Origin: Jeotgalibaca dankookensis
GTDB taxonomy: Bacteria; Bacillota; Bacilli; Lactobacillales; Aerococcaceae
Direction of reading: 5' to 3'
Length of the DNA: 64,000 bases
Assembly (NCBI RefSeq): GCF_002005405.1
Contig: NZ_CP019728.1
Coordinates: forward strand, 806,001 to 870,000
Shown: one piece after another, positions 1 to 9,432 of the stretch
How positions within the stretch are numbered: position 1 is the first letter of the stretch
Layout of the letters: each line of letters opens with the position of its first letter
Notes under the pieces: model-generated
The model's input: only the letters and a program-made list of their open reading frames with translations
What the model was told of the DNA's origin: nothing
The model's database searches: none
Position numbers and translations under genes: made by a program

Positions 1-750
1 ATTACTCATCTTCACGGAGATCATATTTATGGTCTTCCGGGTTTTCTTAGTAGCCGTGCCTTCCAAGGAGGAGATACGCCTTTAACCATTTATGGACCTA
101 AAGGTATTAAAGAGTTCGTTTTAACGGCGCTTCGAGTGTCACAATCACATCTAAGATATCCAATTTTCTTTCATGAAATCTATGAAGATGGCGTTATTTT
201 TGAAGACAATCAGTTTAAAGTAACGTGTGGGAAGTTAGCACATGGTATCCCATCTTACGGTTATCGGATTCATGAAGCCGAATATCCAGGGGAATTATTA
301 GTTGATGAATTACGTGCAAACAATGTTCCAGCGGGGCCACTTTATGGCAAGTTAAAAAATGGCGAAACAGTGACTCTGGCTGATGGACGTACCATAGATG
401 GGAAAGACTATATTGGAGAAGCCATATCAGGGCGAATTGTAACGATTATCGGGGATACAAAACGAACCGATAAGAGTTTCGAACTAGCTTTAAATGCGGA
501 TGTTTTAGTACACGAATCAACCTTTGCGAAAGAAAATCAAAAATTCGCTCGTGACTACTATCACTCGACTTGCATAGATGCAGCCTTAGTTGCCAAAGAA
601 GCAGGTGCTAAACAACTTTATTTAACACATATCAGTTCACGCTATCTGGCTAAAGACCAAAAGCAAATGCAAGAAGATGCTCGTCAAGTCTTCTCGCATA
701 CTTGCATGGTTAACGATTATGATGAATTTGATATCTTATTGGACAAATAA
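1..750 (+). CDS. rnz: Ribonuclease Z (3' tRNA endonuclease), C-terminal part, cut by the window start
   Basis: RNase Z removes the 3' trailer of tRNA precursors. The frame is open from base 1 and begins inside the metallo-beta-lactamase core with the zinc-binding motif THLHGDH. A later GDTKRTD (metal-bridging Asp), HESTFAKENQ, and a final THISSRY containing the last zinc-ligand His are all in the order expected for the family. About 249 codons are present, so roughly the first 60 residues lie outside the window. The next gene starts 29 bases after the stop, so the two may be co-transcribed. The identification is firm; the true start cannot be seen. Confidence 0.93.
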   Translation: MTHLHGDHIYGLPGFLSSRAFQGGDTPLTIYGPKGIKEFVLTALRVSQSHLRYPIFFHEIYEDGVIFEDNQFKVTCGKLAHGIPSYGYRIHEAEYPGELLVDELRANNVPAGPLYGKLKNGETVTLADGRTIDGKDYIGEAISGRIVTIIGDTKRTDKSFELALNADVLVHESTFAKENQKFARDYYHSTCIDAALVAKEAGAKQLYLTHISSRYLAKDQKQMQEDARQVFSHTCMVNDYDEFDILLDK

Positions 751-779
751 GCTAATGTATAAGATGGGAAGGGATTTTC

Positions 780-1187
780 ATGAAAAATCAATGGCGTTTG
801 TTAATTGCACTCTTGATTGTGATTTTAATTGTAATCTTTGCGATATTAAATGGGGACGGTGTTCCGATTAGTTACGGTTTTGGAGAAGTACGTGCTCCTT
901 TAATTATCGTTATCACGATTTCTTTATTACTCGGTTCAATTCTCACTTTAATTGTTACTACTAGTTCTACTAGACACGATAAGAGAGAGTTAAAATCGTT
1001 ACGAGAAAAGATTGATAACCAGGAGTTTGAAACAGAAGAAGCAATAAAAAAAGTAAGAGCCCAATACGAAAATCGTATTCAAACCTTAACTACAATCATT
1101 GAGCAAAATAAAAATGCAACACAAGAGAGTCCAGTTGTGCAGACAAAATCTGATTACCCCGATGGAAGTCATCCCGACCAGTCTTAA
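780..1187 (+). CDS. LapA-domain (DUF1049) small membrane protein
   Basis: This is a 135-residue protein with two hydrophobic helices (about residues 7-27 and 38-62) separated by a short stretch with the NGDGVPISYGFG pattern seen in LapA/DUF1049 proteins. A charged, probably coiled-coil cytoplasmic tail (about 70-115) follows. Members in Gram-negatives help lipopolysaccharide assembly; in Firmicutes the role is unknown, so no function beyond a membrane protein is claimed. A GGGAAGGG ribosome-binding site precedes ATG at good spacing. It sits between rnz and recJ, is close enough to rnz to share its transcript, and is followed by a terminator. Confidence 0.8.
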   Translation: MKNQWRLLIALLIVILIVIFAILNGDGVPISYGFGEVRAPLIIVITISLLLGSILTLIVTTSSTRHDKRELKSLREKIDNQEFETEEAIKKVRAQYENRIQTLTTIIEQNKNATQESPVVQTKSDYPDGSHPDQS

Positions 1188-1209
1188 GTCCAAGTATATT
1201 TTATAAGTG

Positions 1210-1243
1210 AACACGCCTACGTTTTGATGACGTGGGCGTGTTT
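1210..1243 (+). terminator. Rho-independent terminator after the LapA-type gene
   Basis: Inverted repeat ACACGCCTACGT / ACGTGGGCGTGT (one wobble or mismatch) with a short loop, followed by TTTG. The T tract is short, so termination may be partial and recJ could receive readthrough. Confidence 0.7.
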
Positions 1244-1277
1244 GTAGTTAGTAAAAATTGATAAAGGAGGTAAATAA

Positions 1278-3593
1278 TTGCTAGATTCAAAATTAAATTG
1301 GGAATTATTAGGTGAATCTTTAGATTATGAAAAAGTAGCAACTTTAAAAAAGACAACAGATTATAGTGAGACCTTTATCAAACTGTGTCTGACGCGTGGA
1401 ATAGATACACAAGAAAAACTGACAGAATTTCTCCAACCTGAAGCGCCTCTGTTCAATGATCCTTTACTCATGTACGGTATGGAGAAATCAGTTCAACGTA
1501 TTCTGACTGCAATTGAAACTGGTGAAAAGATCCTTATTTATGGTGATTATGATGCTGACGGTATAACCAGTACAGCAATTTTAGTTGAAGCGATTGAAAT
1601 AATGGGAGGGAATGTTTCTTATTACTTACCTAATCGCTTTGAAGATGGTTACGGCCCTAATGTAGAGGTTTTTAAACGCTTTATTTCTGAAGAAAATAAT
1701 TTAATTATCACCTGTGACAATGGTGTGAGTGGTCATGAAGCAGTAGAAATGGCAATGGCTCAAGGTGTTGATGTCATTATTACAGATCATCATGAATTGC
1801 CAACAACGCTTCCTAAAGCTTTTTCGATTGTTCATCCAAGACATCCTGACGGAAGTTACCCTTTTAAAGACTTGTCAGGTGCAGGTGTCGCATTAAAGCT
1901 AGTAGCCGCTTTAATGGAACGAATCCCTTATGAATTCATGGATATGGCGGCTATTGGGACTGTAGCTGATTTAGTAAGTTTAACAGATGAAAATCGTTGG
2001 ATTGTTAAACAAGGGATTGAAATGCTTAAAAATACTGAGCGAATCGGACTGCATCTTTTATTTGAAAAAGCCGGCGTTGAGATAAGCACGATTAACGAAG
2101 AAACCATCGGATTTATAATTGGTCCACGCCTGAATGCACTTGGAAGATTAGGTGATGCTGGGCCTGGTGTAGAACTTTTATTGTCATTTGATGAAGAGGA
2201 GTTAACCAAGTTAATTGAGCAAATACAAGACATTAATAATAAGCGGCAGGAAATCGTTAATAAAATCACTGACTCTGCCCAGCAAAAAATAGCTGAATTT
2301 GAAACATTACCAGATATCATTGTTTTAGAGGATGCTGATTGGCACGAAGGTGTTTTAGGTATTGTCGCCAGCCGTATTGTTGAAAAAACAGGAAGGCCGA
2401 CTATTTTATTGCACACAAATCCTGATACAGGTGTATCGAAAGGTTCGGGACGTAGTATAGAAGCGTTACATTTATTTAAGGCTTTATCTGCTACTGAAGA
2501 CACCTTAATAAAATTTGGTGGGCATAAGATGGCTGCCGGACTTAGTTTATTAACTGAAAACATTGCTGATTTTATCGAAACCATTACAACCTATGCAGCT
2601 AGCTACCATCAAGAGATAAAAAAAGGGAATCGAGTAAGAATAGATGAAATCCTTGAGATTAAAGAAGTTTCTCTTTCTTTTTTACAGGAAATTGATACTT
2701 TAAGACCTTTTGGAACGGATAACCCAAAGCCGATGTTTGGTTTTGAGTCGGTCGCTGCGACTCAAGTAAAGCAAATTGGTGCAGATCAAAAGCATTTAAA
2801 ACTTGTTTTACAAGCAGATACAGATACGTTGGATGTCATAGGTTTTAATAAAGGGCAAGCCGCTAGTTATTTAACCAATAATGTTCCTATCTCCGCACTT
2901 GGCGAATTGAGTATTAATACATGGCGAGATAGATCTAAACCGCAATTACAACTGAAAGATTTTAAAATAAATGGTCCACAATTCTTCGATGGACGACAGT
3001 CAAAATTTAATCCTCATTCTATTAGACATAAAAATAGTGTTTACTTATTTTTTAACCAAGTATTTTTTGACAAAATGAGTGAGCAGCTACCTGTTCAGTC
3101 AATGGCTGTTTTATTAGAAAGCGATGATGATATCCCGCCATTTCCGGCTTCGTTAAATAATTTAGTCTTACTTGATTGTCCAACGAATTTGGATATTTTA
3201 GATGCTTTTCTTCAAACACATGTATTCCAAAATTATTATGTCTATGCCTTCCCAGTTGCATCGATTCAAGAACAAGGTCTTCCTAGTAAAGATATTTTCG
3301 GGAAAGTGTATAAATACTTATATTTACGTAAAGACATGGCGATTCGAGAAAAAATAGATGCGCTCTCAGCTTATCTACAAGTCGAAAAAGGGCAGCTGAT
3401 TTTTATGATTCAGGTGTTTTTAGAAGCAAAATTTGTTACAATAAAAGACGGAGTATTAAATCCGGTTTTAAAACCTGAAAAAGCAGATTTAACTCAAACA
3501 AGCGTTTACCAAGAGAGAATAAAAAATTTAGAAGCTGAAAAAATGTTTATTTATAGTGATTTTTCGCAATTGTCAGATTGGTTAAAAAAATAA
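1278..3593 (+). CDS. recJ: Single-stranded-DNA-specific exonuclease RecJ
   Basis: RecJ is the 5'-3' single-strand DNA exonuclease used in recombination, mismatch and base-excision repair. Visible motifs are DYDADG (90-95), the second metal-binding region ITCDNGVS, the DHH triad (170-172), and the DHHA1 motif GGHK (414-417). An OB-fold region follows, then a long C-terminal extension as in Firmicutes RecJ (771 residues, the usual length in this group). The start is TTG, chosen because AAAGGAGG lies eight bases upstream. apt follows closely and may be co-transcribed, an arrangement common in Firmicutes, where recJ-apt is often linked. Confidence 0.96.
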   Translation: MLDSKLNWELLGESLDYEKVATLKKTTDYSETFIKLCLTRGIDTQEKLTEFLQPEAPLFNDPLLMYGMEKSVQRILTAIETGEKILIYGDYDADGITSTAILVEAIEIMGGNVSYYLPNRFEDGYGPNVEVFKRFISEENNLIITCDNGVSGHEAVEMAMAQGVDVIITDHHELPTTLPKAFSIVHPRHPDGSYPFKDLSGAGVALKLVAALMERIPYEFMDMAAIGTVADLVSLTDENRWIVKQGIEMLKNTERIGLHLLFEKAGVEISTINEETIGFIIGPRLNALGRLGDAGPGVELLLSFDEEELTKLIEQIQDINNKRQEIVNKITDSAQQKIAEFETLPDIIVLEDADWHEGVLGIVASRIVEKTGRPTILLHTNPDTGVSKGSGRSIEALHLFKALSATEDTLIKFGGHKMAAGLSLLTENIADFIETITTYAASYHQEIKKGNRVRIDEILEIKEVSLSFLQEIDTLRPFGTDNPKPMFGFESVAATQVKQIGADQKHLKLVLQADTDTLDVIGFNKGQAASYLTNNVPISALGELSINTWRDRSKPQLQLKDFKINGPQFFDGRQSKFNPHSIRHKNSVYLFFNQVFFDKMSEQLPVQSMAVLLESDDDIPPFPASLNNLVLLDCPTNLDILDAFLQTHVFQNYYVYAFPVASIQEQGLPSKDIFGKVYKYLYLRKDMAIREKIDALSAYLQVEKGQLIFMIQVFLEAKFVTIKDGVLNPVLKPEKADLTQTSVYQERIKNLEAEKMFIYSDFSQLSDWLKK

Positions 3594-3620
3594 AACGGAT
3601 TCTTACAGGAGGAATTGTCG

Positions 3621-4133
3621 ATGAATTTAAAAGATTATATTACTGATGTGAAAGATTTCCCAGAAGAAGGTATTATATTTCGTGATATTTCACCTTTAAT
3701 GCAAGATGGAGAAGCCTATAAATATGCTATAAATCAAATCGTTGAATTTGCAAAAGATTTAGGAGTAGACAAAGTAGTCGGACCAGAAGCGCGTGGATTT
3801 ATGGTTGGTTGCCCTGTTTCGGTGGGGCTAACGTGTGGCTTTGCCATGGCGCGAAAGAAAGGAAAACTTCCGCGAGAAACAGTGGAGGTTGATTATGGTT
3901 TGGAGTACGGTAAAGCAACCTTGCAACTCCATGCCGATGCCGTTCTTCCTGGCGAAAAAGTACTAGTATGCGATGATTTACTAGCAACAGGGGGAACGAC
4001 TTTAGCGACAGTTGAATTGATTGAAAAGCTTGGTGGGGAAGTTGTTGGGTTAGCCTTTTTAATTGAATTGCTTGATTTAAAAGGTCGCGATAAAATTAAA
4101 GGGTATAATATTAAAACGCTAATGGAATACTAA
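3621..4133 (+). CDS. apt: Adenine phosphoribosyltransferase
   Basis: Apt salvages adenine to AMP using PRPP in the cytoplasm. The 170-residue protein has the typical opening [20 protein letters not shown], the substrate stretch GPEARGFM, and the PRPP-binding loop [11 protein letters not shown] (about 116-126). ATG at 3621 is preferred over an in-frame TTG six bases upstream because AGGAGG ends eight bases before the ATG. It lies 27 bases after recJ and is followed by a strong terminator shared with the convergent lexA. Confidence 0.96.
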   Translation: MNLKDYITDVKDFPEEGIIFRDISPLMQDGEAYKYAINQIVEFAKDLGVDKVVGPEARGFMVGCPVSVGLTCGFAMARKKGKLPRETVEVDYGLEYGKATLQLHADAVLPGEKVLVCDDLLATGGTTLATVELIEKLGGEVVGLAFLIELLDLKGRDKIKGYNIKTLMEY

Positions 4134-4164
4134 AAAAAGAGCTAGCGAAAGCTAGCTCTTTTTT
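4134..4164. terminator. Bidirectional terminator between apt and lexA
   Basis: Perfect stem GAGCTAGC / GCTAGCTC with a GAAA loop, flanked by A tracts on one side and T tracts on the other. It can therefore end transcription of both convergent genes. Confidence 0.9.
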
Positions 4165-4168
4165 AACC

Positions 4169-4792
4169 TTAATTAATATGACTGCGATAAAGACCTACAA
4201 CCTTACCTAAAATATGAACATCATTAAGAATAATCGGGTCCATATTGTCATTTTCGGGTTGAAGACGGAAATAATCTTTTTCTTTGAAGAAACGTTTGCA
4301 TGTCGCTTCATCTTCATCGGTTATAGCAATAACAATTTCACCATTTGAAGCGGAGGTTTGTTTTCGGACAATAACTGAGTCATCATTTAAAATACCGGCT
4401 TTAATCATACTATTGCCTCTAATTTTTAACATGAACAAATCTTCAGAAATATTATTTAAATTGGGTGGGATAGGAAAGAAGTCAGTCGCTTCCTCGACAG
4501 CAAGTATTGGCTCACCGGCGGTAACTACTCCTAATAAAGGCATGTGAATACTTTTAATTCCTAATTTGCTAAGACCTAATTCGGTTACTTCAATAGCCCG
4601 AGGTTTGGTTGGATCTCTAAAAATAAATCCAGCTTTTTCTAAACGTGACAAATGACCGTGAACAGTCGATGTCGAGGAAAGGTCTACCGCGTTTCCAATT
4701 TCTCGAACGGTTGGTGGATATCCTTTTTCTTGGACTTGGTTATAAATGAAATGTAGGACCTGCATCTGGCGCGTATCTTTATTTCCAGCCAT
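4169..4792 (-). CDS. lexA: LexA repressor / self-cleaving protease of the SOS response
   Basis: LexA represses DNA-damage genes and self-cleaves when RecA filaments form. The winged-helix DNA-binding domain covers residues 1-65, with the PPTVREIG and [10 protein letters not shown] segments. The cleavage site is Ala92-Gly93, and the catalytic dyad is Ser128 (GNSM) and Lys166 (CKRF). At 207 residues it is full length. The promoter upstream has a good -10/-35 pair and a LexA box over the -35, showing autoregulation. The divergent neighbour yneF is also near lexA in Bacillus. Confidence 0.97.
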   Translation of the reverse strand: MAGNKDTRQMQVLHFIYNQVQEKGYPPTVREIGNAVDLSSTSTVHGHLSRLEKAGFIFRDPTKPRAIEVTELGLSKLGIKSIHMPLLGVVTAGEPILAVEEATDFFPIPPNLNNISEDLFMLKIRGNSMIKAGILNDDSVIVRKQTSASNGEIVIAITDEDEATCKRFFKEKDYFRLQPENDNMDPIILNDVHILGKVVGLYRSHIN

Positions 4793-4826
4793 ATTTGCAT
4801 CATCTCCGTTACTATTTTATGTGCTA

Positions 4827-4855
4827 ATTGTAGCACAGGGTTTAGCTGAAATCAA
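4827..4855 (-). promoter_or_regulatory. lexA promoter
   Basis: On the minus strand, TTGATT, a 17-base spacer and TACAAT, with TG one base before the -10 (extended -10). It reads into lexA about 35 bases downstream. Confidence 0.75.
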
Positions 4856-4866
4856 ACAAACGTTCG
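4853..4866. promoter_or_regulatory. LexA box (SOS operator)
   Basis: CAAACAAACGTTCG matches the Gram-positive LexA operator CGAACN4GTTCG with one mismatch and overlaps the lexA -35 element. Binding there would block polymerase, giving the usual negative autoregulation. Confidence 0.8.
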
Positions 4867-4966
4867 CTATTTAAAAATAAAGCAAGGAAATGACGGATTT
4901 CTATTTCTTTTTCTCGTAACTTCTTGTAATATTACTAAATGAACACGTTCGGAAGGAGGAGATAAA

Positions 4967-5206
4967 ATGAGTACTGGAGCTTGGATATTAATTGTTATTA
5001 TAGGAATCCTTCTCGGAGCAGTTGGAGGGTTTTTCTTATCACGTCGTTATATGATGAACTACTTTCAAGAAAATCCACCAATTTCAGAAGAAATGCTACG
5101 CGGTATGATGATGCAAATGGGACAAAAACCGTCAGAGCGTAAAGTTAAGCAAATCATGGCTTCTATGAAAGCACAATCTAAAGCAGCAACTAAGAAGAAA
5201 AAATAG
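4967..5206 (+). CDS. yneF: YneF-family small membrane protein (UPF0154)
   Basis: This 79-residue protein has a single N-terminal transmembrane helix (about residues 5-25) ending in the SRRYM motif. A Met-rich segment (MLRGMMMQMGQKPSERKVKQIM) and a Lys-rich tail follow, which are hallmarks of UPF0154/YneF. The biochemical role is unknown. A GGAGGAG ribosome-binding site lies at the right distance. It is divergent from lexA and is followed by a terminator, so it appears to be a single-gene transcript. In Bacillus the homologue also lies near lexA. Confidence 0.9.
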   Translation: MSTGAWILIVIIGILLGAVGGFFLSRRYMMNYFQENPPISEEMLRGMMMQMGQKPSERKVKQIMASMKAQSKAATKKKK

Positions 5207-5209
5207 TAT

Positions 5210-5252
5210 AAAAAACACTCCAAACCGAGTTCCATCAGTTTGGAGTGTTTTT
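5210..5252. terminator. Bidirectional terminator between yneF and plsC
   Basis: Stem AACACTCCAAAC / GTTTGGAGTGTT with A and T tracts on the two flanks. It lies between convergent genes. Confidence 0.88.
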
Positions 5253-5874
5253 ATTTCTTCTTGTAATCAAAAGAAAAGTCTGGATCTATTTTGTGATCTA
5301 AATTATCAAAGCTATTTTGAAGTTCTTGATCAAAACCAGCCATTTCTTCCTTAGTCAAGCGTCCGGGAGGAAGTTCAATGGGTGTCCCGAAATAAACATG
5401 GCCTTTTTTACGCATTAAAAGTTCCTTAAATGTAAATGGGCCTTGGTAAACAACAGGAATAATAGGGGCTTTTGCTAAGCGAGCAATGGCTGTTGTCCCA
5501 CCTTTAACTTGGGAATCATACCGAGTTCCTGTAGAAAAAATTAAAAAGTTCATTTTCCTTTCTTTTAGAATAGTAACCGGTTGTTTAATAGCGCTAGGAC
5601 CAGGATTATCTCGGTTAACAGGAATCCCATTCATTTTTCGGATCAACCAGTTTAGAAGTCTGTTCCGGTCAAACAACTCTTGTTTAGCCATAGTTGCAAA
5701 CGTATGTGGGTATGCAGCTACAGCAATATAAAGCGGATCAATCCAACTTCGATGGGGGGCTGCTAAAATAAATGCGCGATCTACTGGTAAGTTTTCTCTA
5801 TTTTGTATATCAGTTTTACCTGTTAATAAAAACAATAAGAATTGTACAAGACGAACAACAGTATTATAAAACAT
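5251..5874 (-). CDS. plsC: 1-acyl-glycerol-3-phosphate acyltransferase (PlsC family)
   Basis: PlsC adds the second acyl chain to lysophosphatidic acid at the inner membrane face, making phosphatidic acid, the substrate of CdsA encoded further along. The catalytic HX4D motif is HRSWID (His41, Asp46). Block II is GIPVNRDN and block IV is PIIPVVYQGP. Block III, usually FPEGTR, reads FSTGTRYD (113-120), so the Pro and Glu are replaced; related lactic acid bacterial enzymes also vary here. An N-terminal hydrophobic helix is present. The 207-residue length is normal. It appears monocistronic. Confidence 0.88.
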   Translation of the reverse strand: MFYNTVVRLVQFLLFLLTGKTDIQNRENLPVDRAFILAAPHRSWIDPLYIAVAAYPHTFATMAKQELFDRNRLLNWLIRKMNGIPVNRDNPGPSAIKQPVTILKERKMNFLIFSTGTRYDSQVKGGTTAIARLAKAPIIPVVYQGPFTFKELLMRKKGHVYFGTPIELPPGRLTKEEMAGFDQELQNSFDNLDHKIDPDFSFDYKKK

Positions 5875-5974
5875 ATGGACTGACCTCCAATGATTAAATT
5901 GCTACTAGTTAGTATGCGTTAAGCACACATATATTTCAAGAAGAAAAACAAATTTAATCTTATAAATATAATTC

Positions 5975-6002
5975 TTGCTTTTTTTTTAATTCGTAGTATA
6001 AT
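5975..6002 (+). promoter_or_regulatory. rpsB operon promoter
   Basis: TTGCTT, a 16-base spacer and TATAAT, followed by a leader of about 120 bases before rpsB. Confidence 0.75.
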
Positions 6003-6009
6003 TGATTAC

Positions 6010-6113
6010 GGTGCTTCGGCACTCTATTTCACACCTCTGCGGATACAAGGATGGGTGCTTCTTAGGAAGTCATTCTAGTAAATGAAGCCGGGGGAGGAAA
6101 ATAAAAAACCATA
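6010..6113 (+). promoter_or_regulatory. rpsB 5' leader, probable S2-responsive RNA structure
   Basis: The GC-richer leader begins with the stable hairpin GTGC-TTCG-GCAC and continues with further short complementary segments such as TCATT / AATGA. It ends in GGGGGAGG before the rpsB ribosome-binding site. Long structured rpsB leaders are known to be autoregulatory in bacteria. I cannot fold it here, so regulation by S2 is an inference. Confidence 0.5.
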
Positions 6114-6128
6114 TTGGAGGAATTAAGC

Positions 6129-6911
6129 ATGGCAGTTATCTCAATGAAACAATTGCTAGAATCAGGTGTTCACTTCGGTCACCAGACACGTCGTTGGAAC
6201 CCAAAAATGAAACCATATATCTTTACAGAAAGAAATGGTATCTATATTATCGACTTACAAAAGACAGTAAAACTAGTGGACAAAGCGTATAAATATATGC
6301 TAAATGTCGCTGAAGACGGTGGCGTTGCTCTTTTCGTAGGAACTAAAAAACAAGCTCAAGACTCAATTAAAGACGAAGCGATTCGTTCAGGTCAATACTA
6401 CATTAACCACCGTTGGTTAGGTGGAACTTTGACTAACTGGGATACAATCCAAAAACGTATCAAACGTCTAAAAGAAATCGAAAAAATGGCAGAAGACGGT
6501 ACTTTTGAATTACTACCTAAAAAAGAAGTAGGAATTCTAGTTAAAGAACAAGAACGTCTTGAAAAATTCTTAGGTGGTATTAAAGATATGCCAAGAATTC
6601 CAGATGTTATTTTTATCGTAGACCCAAGAAAAGAAAAAATTGCAGTGCAAGAAGCACGCAAACTTAACATTCCAATTGTAGCTATGGTAGATACAAACTG
6701 TGACCCAGATGAGATTGATGTTATTATCCCATCTAACGACGATGCAATTCGTGCAGTTAAATTAATTACTGGTAAAATGGCTGATGCTTTCATCGAAGGT
6801 AATCAAGGTGCAGATCAAGAAGTCGAAAAAGCATTTACTGAAGCTGCAGAAGACGCAACTTCTCTAGAAGAAATTGTTGAAGTTGTTGAAGGCGACAACG
6901 TAAAGGCATAA
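6129..6911 (+). CDS. rpsB: 30S ribosomal protein S2
   Basis: S2 binds the 30S head-body junction and is needed to recruit S1-like functions. The protein opens [20 protein letters not shown], contains [22 protein letters not shown] and LGGTLTNW, and ends in the acidic tail typical of Gram-positive S2 (260 residues). ATG at 6129 is chosen over an upstream in-frame TTG because TTGGAGGAA itself is the ribosome-binding site. It is first in the rpsB-tsf-pyrH-frr order conserved in most bacteria. Confidence 0.97.
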   Translation: MAVISMKQLLESGVHFGHQTRRWNPKMKPYIFTERNGIYIIDLQKTVKLVDKAYKYMLNVAEDGGVALFVGTKKQAQDSIKDEAIRSGQYYINHRWLGGTLTNWDTIQKRIKRLKEIEKMAEDGTFELLPKKEVGILVKEQERLEKFLGGIKDMPRIPDVIFIVDPRKEKIAVQEARKLNIPIVAMVDTNCDPDEIDVIIPSNDDAIRAVKLITGKMADAFIEGNQGADQEVEKAFTEAAEDATSLEEIVEVVEGDNVKA

Positions 6912-6939
6912 GCTTTTAATGATTGAATGATAGGAATCT

Positions 6940-7014
6940 AAAACGGCTGTCTCATAAATAAGGAAGATATTGCAGAAAAGCCAAAATCTCTCTCTATTTT
7001 GAGGCAGTTTTTAT
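6940..7014 (+). terminator. Hairpin between rpsB and tsf, probable partial terminator
   Basis: AAAC(GG)CTGTCTCA pairs with TGAGGCAGTTTT across a long loop, followed by TTTTTAT. It lies inside the rpsB-tsf operon, so it probably lowers rather than stops downstream expression. Confidence 0.55.
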
Positions 7015-7048
7015 ATGAAAAAATATAAATTACAGGAGGACTTTAATA

Positions 7049-7927
7049 ATGGCACAAATTTCCGCAAAACAAGTTAAAGAACTACGTGACATGACAGGCG
7101 TTGGAATGATGGACGCAAAACGTGCACTTGTAGAAGTAGAAGGTAACATGGATGCTGCAGTTGACTATCTAAGAGAAAAAGGTATGGCAAGAGCTGCTAA
7201 AAAAGCTGACCGTATCGCAGCTGAAGGGTTAGCAAATGTTGCTATCGATGGTAATACTGCAGTTGCAGTTGAAATTAATGCTGAAACGGACTTCGTTGCT
7301 AAAAATGACAAATTCCAAGCACTCGTTAAAGAAATTACAGCATTGATTCTCGAAAATAAACCAGCTGATTTAGAAGCTGCTTTAGAACTTTCAACTGACG
7401 ACGGAACATTAAGCGATAAAATTACTAACGCTACTACTGTTATCGGAGAAAAAATTTCTCTACGTCGTTTTACTTTGCTTGAAAAAACTGATTCACAAAC
7501 ATTCGGTTCATATATTCACCAAGGTGGACGCATTGTTGCGTTAACACTTCTTGAAGGAGCAGACGAAGAAACTGCGAAGGAAGTTGCAATGCACGTAGCA
7601 GCAATTAATCCAAAATATGTTTCTCGTGAAGAAGTTCCTGCTGATGTTATTGAGCATGAAAAGAAAGTATTAAGTGAACAAGCTCTTAATGAAGGAAAAC
7701 CAGCAAATATTGTCGAAAAAATGATTGTTGGTCGCTTGAATAAATTCTTGGGAGAAATCTCATTGAACGACCAAGCATTTGTAAAAGATCCAGATGTAAC
7801 GGTTTCTAAATATGTGGCATCTAAAAACGGTTCTGTTTTATCATTCGTTCGCTTTGAAGTCGGCGAAGGAATTGAAAAACGTCAAGAAAACTTTGCAGAA
7901 GAAGTTATGAGCCAAATCAAACAATAA
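7049..7927 (+). CDS. tsf: Elongation factor Ts
   Basis: EF-Ts is the nucleotide-exchange factor that recycles EF-Tu-GDP. The N-terminal UBA-like module [20 protein letters not shown] is at residues 8-27, and the EF-Tu contact motif TDFVAKN is near residue 80. [16 protein letters not shown] occurs near 175. The 292-residue length is normal. AGGAGG precedes ATG. It is second in the rpsB-tsf-pyrH-frr run. Confidence 0.97.
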   Translation: MAQISAKQVKELRDMTGVGMMDAKRALVEVEGNMDAAVDYLREKGMARAAKKADRIAAEGLANVAIDGNTAVAVEINAETDFVAKNDKFQALVKEITALILENKPADLEAALELSTDDGTLSDKITNATTVIGEKISLRRFTLLEKTDSQTFGSYIHQGGRIVALTLLEGADEETAKEVAMHVAAINPKYVSREEVPADVIEHEKKVLSEQALNEGKPANIVEKMIVGRLNKFLGEISLNDQAFVKDPDVTVSKYVASKNGSVLSFVRFEVGEGIEKRQENFAEEVMSQIKQ

Positions 7928-7935
7928 TAAGTTGA

Positions 7936-8738
<803 letters not shown>

Positions 8739-8739
<1 letters not shown>

Positions 8740-9293
8740 TGTTAGATATATTAAATGATGCTAGTGATCGTATGAAAAAAGCAGAAGAAGCTTTAGAACG
8801 TGAGTTAGGCAGAATTCGTGCGGGTGTAGCAAACGCAAGTTTGCTAGAACGATTAGAAGTGGAGTACTACGGTGCACCAACACCAGTAAACCAACTTGCT
8901 TCTATCAATGTACCAGAAGCACGTATGCTAACAATCACACCTTATGATAAATCAATTCTTTCCGATATTGAACGTGCCATTTACCAAAGTGATTTAGGGA
9001 TTAATCCCACAAATGATGGTACTTTAATCCGCTTAGTTATTCCAGCTCTAACTGAAGATCGCAGAAAAGAACTTGCGAAACAAGTTGGAAAAAATAGCGA
9101 AAATGCGAAAGTAGCCGTTCGTAATATCCGTCGTGATGCCATTGATGCATTGAAAAAAGCTGAAAAAAGTGGCGATATCTCCGAAGATGAATTACATGTA
9201 AATGAGAAAAAAGTGCAAGAAATCACGGATAAGAGTACAAAACGTATCGATAAAATAGCAGCTGATAAAGAAGAAGAGCTATTAGAAAAATAA
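8739..9293 (+). CDS. frr: Ribosome recycling factor
   Basis: RRF, with EF-G, splits post-termination ribosomes. The 184-residue protein has the family pattern: [21 protein letters not shown] near the start, the [14 protein letters not shown] hinge segment, and a C-terminal helix rich in Lys and Glu. It begins within the pyrH stop codon and is followed by a terminator that closes the rpsB-tsf-pyrH-frr unit. Confidence 0.97.
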
Positions 9294-9302
9294 GGAATAA
9301 GG

Positions 9303-9333
9303 TGGCTGAGACCTCACGTCTTGGCCATTTTTT
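9303..9333 (+). terminator. Terminator after frr
   Basis: Ten-base stem TGGCTGAGAC / GTCTTGGCCA, complete with two G-U pairs, followed by six T. Confidence 0.85.
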
Positions 9334-9369
9334 GTAATATTAAATTAACCTTTAATATGGCATTCTTTA

Positions 9370-9398
9370 TTGGTAAAGGAAGAATAGTCTGATAAAAT
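9370..9398 (+). promoter_or_regulatory. uppS promoter
   Basis: TTGGTA, a 17-base spacer and TAAAAT, just after the frr terminator and 35 bases before uppS. Confidence 0.6.
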
Positions 9399-9432
9399 GG
9401 GATAAGTGAATCAGTTGAAGGCAGGTAATAAA

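Noticed and set aside
1928-2584. Long open frame antisense to recJ
   Set aside because: Shadow of recJ codon usage: no ribosome-binding site, no recognisable motif, and it lies wholly inside a well-defined gene. The same holds for the other antisense frames inside polC, tsf, infB and addA.
4941-4951. Second LexA box before yneF
   Set aside because: GAACACGTTCG has only two bases between half-sites rather than four and lacks the outer C, so it does not fit CGAACN4GTTCG.
9337-9358. Inverted repeat ATATTAAA / TTTAATAT upstream of uppS
   Set aside because: Pure A+T repeat in an AT-rich gap with no other sign of an operator; likely chance.
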